A stretch of DNA of 5,046 bases from NCBI GenBank assembly GCA_910585655.1, contig CAJUFW010000196.1, forward strand, positions 1 to 5,046, read 5' to 3'. Shown here in pieces: positions 1 through 5,046 of this stretch. Source of the stretch: an uncultured Lachnospiraceae bacterium (GTDB lineage: Bacteria; Bacillota_A; Clostridia; Lachnospirales; Lachnospiraceae). Numbering within the stretch: the first letter of the stretch is position 1; each line of letters starts with the position of its first letter. The notes beneath the pieces were generated by a model. The model saw only the letters and a program-made list of their open reading frames with translations. It made no database searches and had not been told where the DNA came from. The position numbers were made by a program, and so were the translations under genes.

Positions 1-19
1 CAGCAGACATTTTCCTTAG

Positions 20-32
20 GCGCGAAGTGCGC
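20..32. repeat. Short GC-rich palindrome at the left edge
   Basis: GCGC at 20-23 and GCGC at 29-32 flank the 5-base spacer GAAGT. It is followed by a C-rich then G-rich stretch (34-45) and leads directly into the hairpin repeat at 50-90. Positions 1-49 have no gene with a visible start. Plus frame 2 reads into a stop at 17-19 and frame 1 into a stop at 58-60, and neither looks like a protein. It is probably the outer part of the same repeat unit as the neighbouring hairpin. Confidence 0.35.
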
Positions 33-49
33 ATCCCCCGGAGGGCTTT

Positions 50-90
50 TTGTATCATAGGGAAGTTTGGAGAACTTTCCTATGATACAA
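50..90. repeat. Near-perfect 18-bp-stem hairpin repeat (copy 1)
   Basis: Arms 50-67 and 73-90 pair over 18 positions around the loop TGGAG, with 17 Watson-Crick pairs and one G-T at 62/78. The arm begins TTGTATCATAGG. The stop codon of the minus-strand gene (80-82) lies inside the right arm. On the minus strand the hairpin is followed by an A-run, not a T-run. On the plus strand the T-run (47-51) precedes it. It is therefore not a standard intrinsic terminator in either direction, although it could still protect the 3' end of the minus-strand mRNA. A degenerate copy lies at 746-792. Confidence 0.8.
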
Positions 91-658
91 GAACCGTCGT
101 TACCTTTCCCAGATAAGTTCCTGTCACTGCAATCGTCCCTTCCCGTCTCGCCTTTTGTATCCAGCTTCTGCTTTTCCCCAATATCTCTCCCAGCACCTTA
201 TCTATTCTTAGATGCAAATAGTTTGGATTATACAGAAACATGGTAACTCCTTTTTCCTCCTGTCCGCCCTCCTCTTCGCTTTTGCCAGACACCTCCTTGG
301 GAGCTTCCCTCCTCTCCTTAATTTTATAATCTCTTTTCTCATCGATCTCTGCCCGATTCCGCTCAAAAAACGCCCGATCATTTCCATACTTTTCTGCCAG
401 TTTCTGATCACTCTTTTGATAACGTTCATACTCTGCCCCTATCGCACTGACCTTTACACGCTCCCAAATGGTCAGATTATACGTATGTCTGCAAATTTCA
501 CACTGATAAATCAGCCAAACATCCAACTTTGTCCCATTGGCATTGATTCGGAAGCAATTTGTATTTTGATACCATGTCTTTTTTCCACACCCGGAACAAT
601 TCCGCCATACCCGATAAGAACCTTGCGGAATGATTTCATACCATTTTATACAGTCCAT
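80..658 (-). CDS. DUF1062-like protein, zinc ribbon plus S4-like C-terminus
   Basis: This 192-residue protein resembles the DUF1062 family, whose function is unknown. Its N-terminal half has two knuckles, C21-x2-C24 and C53-x2-C56. They surround a segment reading FRINANGTKLDVWLIYQC, which is typical of the family, so I infer a zinc ribbon. Residues about 80-137 are very rich in Lys, Glu and Arg and probably form a helical or disordered linker. Residues about 148-180 (LRIDKVLGEILGKSRSWIQK and onward to Gly174) resemble an S4 RNA-binding motif, so RNA or ribosome binding is possible but unproven. I chose the ATG at 658 because AGGAG lies 9 bases upstream. The in-frame TTG at 667 touches the AGGAG and would leave no spacing. 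There is no signal peptide or membrane segment. It is transcribed away from the integrase, and the stop TAG lies within the hairpin at 50-90. The family call is fairly sure; the role is unknown. Confidence 0.75.
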   Translation of the reverse strand: MDCIKWYEIIPQGSYRVWRNCSGCGKKTWYQNTNCFRINANGTKLDVWLIYQCEICRHTYNLTIWERVKVSAIGAEYERYQKSDQKLAEKYGNDRAFFERNRAEIDEKRDYKIKERREAPKEVSGKSEEEGGQEEKGVTMFLYNPNYLHLRIDKVLGEILGKSRSWIQKARREGTIAVTGTYLGKVTTVLVS

Positions 659-700
659 TTCCTGCAACTCCTTTTCTCTTTTACTAGATACTTTGGATTT

Positions 701-812
701 GCAAGGACTGTTACTTTCCGTTCTGATATCTTTGCCTAGAAGACCTTTTGTATCACAGGCAAACTTTAAAGCCCTTTCCTAATGATAGGAAAAACTCTGC
801 AACAGCCCTTGC
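701..812. repeat. Long-range inverted repeat enclosing the degenerate hairpin
   Basis: GCAAGGACTGTTAC at 701-714 matches the reverse complement of 799-812 (GCAAGGGCTGTTGC) at 12 of 14 positions. The arms bracket the degenerate hairpin copy at 746-792. Transcribed on the minus strand, this would fold as a large stem-loop in the leader of the DUF1062 gene. It could equally be the decayed end of a repeat element. Confidence 0.45.
746..792. repeat. Degenerate copy 2 of the hairpin repeat
   Basis: TTTTGTATCACAGG (746-759) matches 48-61 at 13 of 14 positions, and CTTTCCTA (774-781) matches 75-82 exactly, with almost the same spacing (28 versus 27 bases). The original palindrome has decayed, but a small perfect hairpin remains: TTTCCTA (775-781), loop ATGA, TAGGAAA (786-792). 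The two copies lie in the same orientation just beyond the two ends of the DUF1062 gene. Confidence 0.6.
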
Positions 813-888
813 TATGCAGAATAAAAAGGATCGCACATATATAATTTCTCCTTTCCTTTTATACAAAAATAGTCGTTCTTTCTTACAC

Positions 889-922
889 AGGCGCCGATCT
901 TCATCAGAAAAGCGCCTTTTTT
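889..922 (+). terminator. Intrinsic terminator in the integrase upstream region
   Basis: AGGCGC (889-894) pairs with GCGCCT (912-917). An inner TCT/AGA helix (898-900 with 906-908) is capped by TCATC, and a T-run follows (917-922). The orientation suits plus-strand transcription only, because no T-run follows on the other strand. No plus-strand gene lies upstream in the window. It may insulate the integrase from read-through, attenuate a long integrase leader, or be left over from a lost gene. Confidence 0.6.
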
Positions 923-1046
923 AGCATAACAGACGAATTACCGTTACGCGACCTTAAAGATTTATTGAAAAAAAGTAGTTCCAGCTATGGATTTCTTCCA
1001 AAAACACTAAAATTTTTTCTTTTGTAAAATTTAATGTTTAAAATTT

Positions 1047-1064
1047 AGTACCAAAATAGTACCA
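1047..1064. repeat. Putative integrase arm-binding repeat, left copy
   Basis: The 18 bases AGTACCAAAATAGTACCA contain the heptamer AGTACCA twice at 11-base spacing, about one helical turn. They match 2233-2250 at 16 of 18 positions. A single related heptamer AGTTCCA lies at 977-983. Tyrosine integrases with an N-terminal arm-binding domain use short direct repeats of this kind near int. Function is inferred from layout. Confidence 0.55.
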
Positions 1065-1073
1065 TATTTTTAT

Positions 1074-1095
1074 CCGTTTTGGGTATATTAAACGG
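1074..1095. promoter_or_regulatory. Palindrome around a possible -10 box before the integrase
   Basis: CCGTTT (1074-1079) and AAACGG (1090-1095) form a perfect 6-bp inverted repeat. Its 10-base centre contains TATATT (1084-1089), a plausible -10 hexamer 68 bases before the integrase start. No good -35 lies at the expected distance. It is a candidate operator/promoter for int, but weak on sequence alone. Confidence 0.3.
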
Positions 1096-1140
1096 TGAGG
1101 CGAGAGTAACATCCACCCGATAAAATTACATTTTTTTACA

Positions 1141-1151
1141 AAGGAGTGAGG
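1141..1151 (+). promoter_or_regulatory. Ribosome binding site of the integrase
   Basis: AAGGAGTGAGG lies just before the ATG at 1157. AAGGAG is 10 bases away and GAGG is 5 bases away, so both spacings are workable. This supports the ATG at 1157 as the start. Confidence 0.75.
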
Positions 1152-1156
1152 TATTT

Positions 1157-2245
1157 ATGCCGGTCTACAAAGACAAAGAACGTGGTACCTGGTTTATCAA
1201 GTGTTATTACACAAACTGGGATGGAGAAAAAAAGCAAAAAAAGAAACGCGGGTTTACCACGAAAAAAGAGGCTTTAGAATGGGAACATACCTTTCTAAGC
1301 CAAGAACATTCCGAAACAACCATGAGCCTTCAGTCATTGGCTAACCTATATCTCTCCGATATGGGAACCCGGCTGCGAAGCTCTACCATGTCCACCAAGC
1401 AGCATATTATTGAACTGAAAATCCTGCCGTTTTTTCAAAACAAGCTGGTTTCTGAAATTACTCCGACCGATATCCGGAAATGGCAGAACCAAATGATTGC
1501 CAAAGGTTATTCTACTACCTATTTAAAGCTTATCAACACCCAGCTTGTCGCCATGCTCAACTATGCAGTCAAATACTGCAATCTGCGGGAAAATCCCTGT
1601 CATAAGGCAGGTACGATTGGAAAGAGCCGGGCAAAGGAAATGCAGTTCTGGACAAAAGAGGAATTTTACCGCTTCCTTGCCTGTGTGGAAAATAAACCAA
1701 CTTCCTCGGAAGCCTTTCAAATCCTTTTTTGGACAGGTATCCGCTCTGGCGAGCTGCTGGCGTTGACTGCCGAGGATTTGGATTTTAAAACAAAAACCAT
1801 TCGTATCAATAAAACGTATCAACGGGTGCATCAAGAGGATATCATCACAGAACCGAAAACACCAAAAAGCAACCGTCTTGTGACGATTCCCGACTTCCTC
1901 TGCCGGACTTTAAAGGTCTATGTTAAACAGCGGAAGCTCCAGCCACAAGATCGTCTCTTTCCTTATACAAAATACTACCTGCACCACGAAATGGATCGAG
2001 GCTGCAAGAACTCCGGTGTTCCGCGGATACGGCTCCACGACCTCCGCCATTCCCATGCTTCCCTGCTGATTGAGCTAAACTTTTCCCCCCTGCTGATTTC
2101 CGAGCGGCTCGGTCATGAAAAGATAGAAACTACCCTAAATATTTACAGCCATCTCTATCCAAACAAACAAGCCGAACTCGCCAGAACCCTTCACTCCATC
2201 GGCACGAAATTGAACGAGGAAAATAATAAGTCAGTACCAAATTAG
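1157..2245 (+). CDS. int: Tyrosine recombinase / integrase, Tn916 or phage type
   Basis: This 362-residue site-specific recombinase would integrate and excise a mobile element by forming a phosphotyrosine link with DNA. Residues about 1-50 form the N-terminal arm-type DNA-binding domain (start MPVYKDKERGTWFIKCYY). Residues about 55-150 form the helical core-binding domain. Residues about 163-345 form the catalytic domain. All six catalytic positions can be seen: R196 in TGIRSGELLAL, K234 in EPKTPKSNR, H294 and R297 in HDLRH, H320 in LGH, and the nucleophile Y330 in NIYSHL. The length is usual for the family and there is no frameshift, so it is probably active. A strong ribosome binding site supports the start. 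The stop TAG overlaps a copy of the putative arm repeat. No excisionase gene lies next to it. The downstream surface-protein frame is in the same phase and separated only by this stop. Its GC content appears higher than that of the surface gene, which fits transfer. Confidence 0.93.
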   Translation: MPVYKDKERGTWFIKCYYTNWDGEKKQKKKRGFTTKKEALEWEHTFLSQEHSETTMSLQSLANLYLSDMGTRLRSSTMSTKQHIIELKILPFFQNKLVSEITPTDIRKWQNQMIAKGYSTTYLKLINTQLVAMLNYAVKYCNLRENPCHKAGTIGKSRAKEMQFWTKEEFYRFLACVENKPTSSEAFQILFWTGIRSGELLALTAEDLDFKTKTIRINKTYQRVHQEDIITEPKTPKSNRLVTIPDFLCRTLKVYVKQRKLQPQDRLFPYTKYYLHHEMDRGCKNSGVPRIRLHDLRHSHASLLIELNFSPLLISERLGHEKIETTLNIYSHLYPNKQAELARTLHSIGTKLNEENNKSVPN

Positions 2246-2250
2246 TTCCA
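2233..2250. repeat. Putative integrase arm-binding repeat, right copy
   Basis: AGTACCAAATTAGTTCCA is a 16/18 match to 1047-1064 with the same 11-base internal period (AGTACCA, then AGTTCCA). It overlaps the last codons and the stop codon (2243-2245) of the integrase gene, so the two copies bracket int almost exactly. This is what one expects of arm sites close to an attachment site. Confidence 0.5.
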
Positions 2251-2262
2251 AAAGAAAAAGAA

Positions 2263-2278
2263 ACTGTCTACATACAGT
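2263..2278. other. Candidate attachment-site core next to the integrase
   Basis: ACTGT (2263-2267) and ACAGT (2274-2278) form an inverted pair around the 6-base spacer CTACAT, 17 bases after the integrase stop. Tyrosine recombinases act at inverted core-binding sites around a 6-8 base overlap, and many integrases have their att site just beyond the gene. The half-sites are short and no second att copy is in the window, so this is only a candidate. Confidence 0.25.
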
Positions 2279-2302
2279 GAATTTATCACAACTTTTATAT
2301 GT

Positions 2303-4636
2303 TACGAGGATTCTGTCACAATCGTTGCCAACCAGACGACCCAGGCGAACGTTAGAAATGGGAAGTATTTTAGAGAAGGCAAGATTACCGTAAAGGTTGT
2401 TGATGCGTTCAGTGCTAAGCAGACAGGCGCTAATAAGATTACTATTACCGGTTCTAACCTGACTAATACATTAAGCGATTATGTTATTAAGCGGGGTTCT
2501 ACTGCTATCAATATGGCAGAGGTTTCTTTAAATGAAGCAAAAACAGAGGCTGTTTTAACTTCTGCTTCTACTTCTTTAACAGCTGGTACGTATACTGCTA
2601 CAGTAGGTGATAAGTCAGCAGAATTTACAGTGGAAACTTCTGTAATTGACTCTATTGAAGTAATTGGTGATGCTTTGGTACTAGACAAAGCTTATCCATG
2701 TGAGAGTGGTACTATTGAATATGTGGTATATAACCAGTTTGGCGAAGATATTACCAGAAGAACTTCTAATATGAATGCTAGTACCACATTTGGTTCTGGT
2801 GCAACTGTAAATAATGGTAAGGGTATTATTGAAGTAACTGGAATTAATAACGCATATGTATTAGGAGCAACAGGTACTGTTGTTATTGTAAATACAACAA
2901 CAGGTAAGAGTGTAACAAAGACTATTACTCTTTCTAATGTAGCAAAAGCTGATACATTTGAGGTACTTGGTGTTTACAATAAAGTAAGCGGAAAGCCATT
3001 AAGTCTTTCTGAAAATGCTGATAATAAAAATGCAGCTGTTCTGGTTGCTGTAAAAGATCAGTATGGAAGAAGTATGGATCAAATCAATACTACTACAGAA
3101 GTTGCTATCAACTTCGCACCAGGTATGACTGGATTAGCAGTTGATACCAATGCTGATTATACAGAGGTAGTAACCATTGATGATAAAGATTATGTAGCAG
3201 TTGATATTGATACAACTGGAACAGTAAAAGCAGGTTCTGCAACATTGGTTCTGGTATCTAAGTCAACTGGTAAGAACGTAAATTATACCGTTGAAGTAAC
3301 AAATACAAAGTCTGTTCAGAGCTTTGATGTATTTACTTTAGATAATGTTTATGCAAATGAAGACAATGAATTTGGTTATGTTGCTTTAGCAGCTGACGGT
3401 ACAGAAATCAAAGATTACAAAACTTTAAGCAATGCAAATTATGGTGTGGTTTTACCAAACGATGGAAAGTGGAATTGGAAATTAAATAGTGATGGTACAG
3501 CTTCCTTGATATTTAATTCTAAGAGGGATTTAGCAGAGGGTCAGTCTAGTACTACAGAATCCGCTTCTTTCCAGATTCCATCTTCCTTCCAGTACAAGAC
3601 TATTACATTTACTATCCAAGAATCCAAACGTCCTGCTAGCCTTGGTAAAACAGGTGTATATACACCAACAGAGAATCCGATATACGGAAAAGTATTGGGT
3701 GTAATGCCTGGTGAAGCAGTAAGCTTCTCAGCTGTAAATGTAATTGTTTATGACCAGCATGGACGTCAGATTAATCCTGCAGAGTATGCGAACTATGGTG
3801 CTTATTCTGTAACGGTAACACCAGCTACTACTAATAATGCCGAATTAGCTTTTGGGGCTTCTTCTCCTGCTGCTCTTAAATTAGATGGTACAGGAAATGT
3901 AACCTTTACAGCAAGTGGCGCTTTAAGCAGACTTGTTTCCAATCGTTATACCTTAACATTAGTTGGCAAAGATGGTAAGGCAATTAGTGGTGCTGAAGCT
4001 CAAATTACTGTAGTTGCTGCTGATGAAGCTGATTTAACAGACTTTAAAGTAACAACAAAAGAAATGCTGTACAGCAAGGGCGGCGCTTACGAGAAGGAAG
4101 ATATCTCTGTAACCGCTACTGCAAGCAACGGAAAAACTGTAGTAGTTCCTGCTGATAGATATACTGTACAGGGTACGGTAGCAACTAACGGTGGTGTTTC
4201 CAGTGCTGCAACGTATTTGTCTGGTGCTATCTTAGACGGAGCATTGACAAGTGCAAAAGTTGAATCCATGAAAACAACAGTTTCTGTTATCTTCAAGGGT
4301 ATTGAGAAGAAGCTGGAATTAACCGTAAGCAATGCTGCTCCAAAGATTACTGCTGCATCTTATAATTATGGTTCCGTAAGTGCAAGTGCAATTGATGTTG
4401 CTAACTTACTGAATACTGTTACTACATTTGACCAGTATGGTCATGTGAATTCTGCAGCTAAAGCTGGTACAATTACTAATATCAACGTAATTGAATCTGT
4501 TTCTACAAATGGTAAAGTAACCAAGAACAACACAGCTACTCCTACCTTCACAGGTTTTGTTGCTGGAGATAAGATTACAGTATCTTATACTTGGGGTTCT
4601 GGTACAACTGTAACTGCTACTTATACTTTAAAATAA
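2303..4636 (+). CDS. 5'-truncated S-layer-like surface protein with Ig-like repeats
   Basis: This is the 3' part of a large beta-rich extracellular protein. The frame is open from right after the integrase stop (2246), and protein-like sequence begins around 2303 (YEDSVTIVANQTTQ). The first ATG, at 2513, has no ribosome binding site and falls inside a domain, so it is not a credible native start. Counting from that ATG (707 residues), a recurring turn motif is seen at NQFG 74-77, DQYG 182-185, DQHG 414-417 and DQYG 640-643. Weaker versions lie near 294 and 538, giving a period of about 100-125 residues, which fits tandem bacterial Ig-like domains. It is rich in Thr, Val, Ala, Ser and Asn and has one cysteine, at 63. 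No signal peptide, SLH domain, LPxTG motif or membrane segment is present, so any export signal and anchor were probably in the missing N-terminal part. Strong use of GGT, GTA, ACT and ACA suggests the parent gene was highly expressed. The exact left end is unknown. Confidence 0.7.
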   Translation, partial: YEDSVTIVANQTTQANVRNGKYFREGKITVKVVDAFSAKQTGANKITITGSNLTNTLSDYVIKRGSTAINMAEVSLNEAKTEAVLTSASTSLTAGTYTATVGDKSAEFTVETSVIDSIEVIGDALVLDKAYPCESGTIEYVVYNQFGEDITRRTSNMNASTTFGSGATVNNGKGIIEVTGINNAYVLGATGTVVIVNTTTGKSVTKTITLSNVAKADTFEVLGVYNKVSGKPLSLSENADNKNAAVLVAVKDQYGRSMDQINTTTEVAINFAPGMTGLAVDTNADYTEVVTIDDKDYVAVDIDTTGTVKAGSATLVLVSKSTGKNVNYTVEVTNTKSVQSFDVFTLDNVYANEDNEFGYVALAADGTEIKDYKTLSNANYGVVLPNDGKWNWKLNSDGTASLIFNSKRDLAEGQSSTTESASFQIPSSFQYKTITFTIQESKRPASLGKTGVYTPTENPIYGKVLGVMPGEAVSFSAVNVIVYDQHGRQINPAEYANYGAYSVTVTPATTNNAELAFGASSPAALKLDGTGNVTFTASGALSRLVSNRYTLTLVGKDGKAISGAEAQITVVAADEADLTDFKVTTKEMLYSKGGAYEKEDISVTATASNGKTVVVPADRYTVQGTVATNGGVSSAATYLSGAILDGALTSAKVESMKTTVSVIFKGIEKKLELTVSNAAPKITAASYNYGSVSASAIDVANLLNTVTTFDQYGHVNSAAKAGTITNINVIESVSTNGKVTKNNTATPTFTGFVAGDKITVSYTWGSGTTVTATYTLK

Positions 4637-4664
4637 TATAGGTTAGGTTATAGAATCAAAATAT

Positions 4665-4700
4665 TGGGACAAGGAACTGTTTCGACAGTTCCTTGTCTTA
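4665..4700 (+). terminator. Strong hairpin after the surface-protein gene
   Basis: GACAAGGAACTGT (4668-4680) and ACAGTTCCTTGTC (4685-4697) form a perfect 13-bp stem around the loop TTCG, extended by two G-T pairs and a T-A pair to 4665/4700. The downstream tract is TTATTATAAG, so it has few consecutive Ts. It starts about 30 bases after the stop at 4636 and ends 17 bases before the next ATG. It probably terminates most surface-protein transcripts, with possible read-through. Confidence 0.75.
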
Positions 4701-4717
4701 TTATAAGAGGTATTGTG

Positions 4718-5046
4718 ATGAAACTTCAAAAGTTAAAAATTCTGCCAGGCATATTAGTATTATTATGTGTATGCTTTGGGATGAGATTTACTATATTCAA
4801 TAATCATTTAAGTCGGTATGCTTGGTATGGAACTAATTCACAAACAAGTGATTTTTTTTATGTATTTCGTTCCAAAATAATTTTAGTAACTATGGGAATT
4901 ATTCTTTTCCTGATAATAGTAGAAGGCTTACATAGTAAAAAAAGGGATTTATTTTTAACTTTTTACGATAAAAAGGAGAAATTATGTTTTATTTTTCTTA
5001 TCTCCTTTGCGGGTTTTGTACTATTATCTGGTGTTTGCAGTCAATA
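4718..5046 (+). CDS. Polytopic membrane protein, possibly O-antigen ligase/polymerase-like (partial)
   Basis: Only the first 109 residues are in the window; the frame runs off the right end. The start ATG has AAGAGG seven bases upstream; a GTG lies directly before it. Three hydrophobic segments can be seen at about 8-24, 53-69 and 89-105, separated by charged or aromatic loops such as KKRD and YDKKEKL, so it is an integral membrane protein. The third segment ends FVLLSGVCSQ, which resembles the LSG-x-x-S segment I associate with O-antigen ligase/Wzy-type polymerases of Firmicutes. That assignment is tentative. If right, it would act in building or attaching surface glycan, which would suit its place behind a surface-protein gene. 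No promoter fits in the 20 bases between the hairpin and the start, so it probably depends on read-through. It could instead be an unrelated polytopic protein. Confidence 0.55.
   Translation, partial: MKLQKLKILPGILVLLCVCFGMRFTIFNNHLSRYAWYGTNSQTSDFFYVFRSKIILVTMGIILFLIIVEGLHSKKRDLFLTFYDKKEKLCFIFLISFAGFVLLSGVCSQ

Larger units (their letters stand above)
667..1156. other. Gene-free interval between DUF1062 gene and integrase
   Basis: No convincing gene lies in these roughly 490 bases. From left to right they hold the DUF1062 ribosome binding site, an inverted-repeat region with a degenerate hairpin copy (701-812), a plus-strand terminator (889-922), an AT-rich stretch (about 960-1046), the putative integrase arm repeat (1047-1064), a palindrome around a possible -10 box (1074-1095) and the integrase ribosome binding site. 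On the minus strand, TATAAA (complement of 858-863) is a possible -10 for the DUF1062 gene, but I see no good -35. No excisionase gene is present immediately before the integrase, where many elements carry one. Confidence 0.6.
1..2300. mobile_element. Right-hand part of a putative integrated element (ICE, prophage or island)
   Basis: A complete tyrosine integrase sits at the right, with repeated putative arm sites on both sides. Just beyond its stop codon the sequence turns into a surface-protein reading frame that lacks a 5' end. In many integrative elements the integrase is the terminal gene and the attachment site lies next to it, so I infer that the element runs leftward out of the window and ends somewhere between about 2250 and 2305. 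The DUF1062 gene and the repeats at 1-812 would then be cargo or element backbone. No excisionase, relaxase, replication or phage structural gene is visible, so the class of element cannot be told. The right boundary is approximate and the left end is not in view. Confidence 0.45.

Noticed and set aside
50..90. Hairpin as an intrinsic terminator of the DUF1062 gene
   Set aside because: On the minus strand the stem is followed by an A-run, not a T-run, and the stem contains the stop codon, so the standard terminator layout is not met.
659..667. TTG at 667 as the DUF1062 start
   Set aside because: It directly abuts AGGAG, leaving no spacing; the ATG at 658 has a 9-base spacing.
212..739. Plus-strand open frame of 175 codons opposite the DUF1062 gene
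   Set aside because: It is antisense to a recognisable protein family, is rich in Phe/Leu/Ile/Pro as expected of a reverse-strand shadow, and has no ribosome binding site.
845..1026. Plus-strand open stretch of about 60 codons before int, including TDELPLRDLKDLLKKSS
   Set aside because: It has no ATG or ribosome binding site, overlaps the terminator at 889-922, and matches no family I recognise. It could be a decayed gene, but this cannot be shown.
1523..1834. Minus-strand open frame, with a plus-strand one at 1545-1766, inside the integrase gene
   Set aside because: Both overlap the integrase coding region, which has all its catalytic motifs; neither has family features.
2479..2688. Minus-strand open frames at 2479-2688 and 4087-4332
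   Set aside because: They are low-complexity reverse shadows of the Thr/Val/Ala-rich surface-protein gene.
2246..4636. Integrase and surface protein as one fusion through the TAG stop
   Set aside because: The shared frame has a one-in-three chance of arising by accident, and nothing indicates programmed stop read-through.

Overview
The window looks like chromosomal DNA from a gut-type, low-to-moderate GC Firmicute, probably of the Clostridia/Lachnospiraceae. I infer this from the DUF1062-type protein, the Tn916/phage-like tyrosine integrase, strong AGGAG ribosome binding sites, and an AT-rich, heavily codon-biased surface-protein gene. No rRNA, tRNA or CRISPR array is visible.

Layout from left to right. 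Positions 1-90 hold a GC-rich palindrome and a near-perfect 18-bp-stem hairpin repeat. The hairpin contains the stop codon of a minus-strand gene (80-658) for a DUF1062-like protein with a two-CxxC zinc ribbon and an S4-like C-terminus. Its upstream side carries a degenerate copy of the same repeat (746-792) nested in a larger inverted repeat. A roughly 490-base gene-free stretch (667-1156) also holds a plus-strand terminator (889-922) and direct repeats that look like integrase arm sites. A complete tyrosine recombinase (1157-2245) follows, with all six catalytic residues. A second copy of its putative arm repeat overlaps its stop codon.

From about 2300 the frame becomes a long beta-rich Ig-like repeat surface protein ending at 4636. 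It has no start codon with a ribosome binding site, no signal peptide and no anchor. The simplest reading is that an integrated element, with the integrase as its last gene at the right edge, inserted into a surface/S-layer-type gene and separated this 3' part from its promoter, signal peptide and anchor. The other half and the other att end would lie left of the window.

A strong hairpin (4665-4700) follows the surface gene. After it comes the start of a polytopic membrane protein (4718 to the window end), possibly of the O-antigen ligase/polymerase type, which could act in surface glycan assembly.

I see no clear new defence or multi-gene system. The points most worth checking are the integrase/surface-gene junction, which may be a disrupting insertion or a recombinational switch, and the paired hairpin repeat around the DUF1062 gene.
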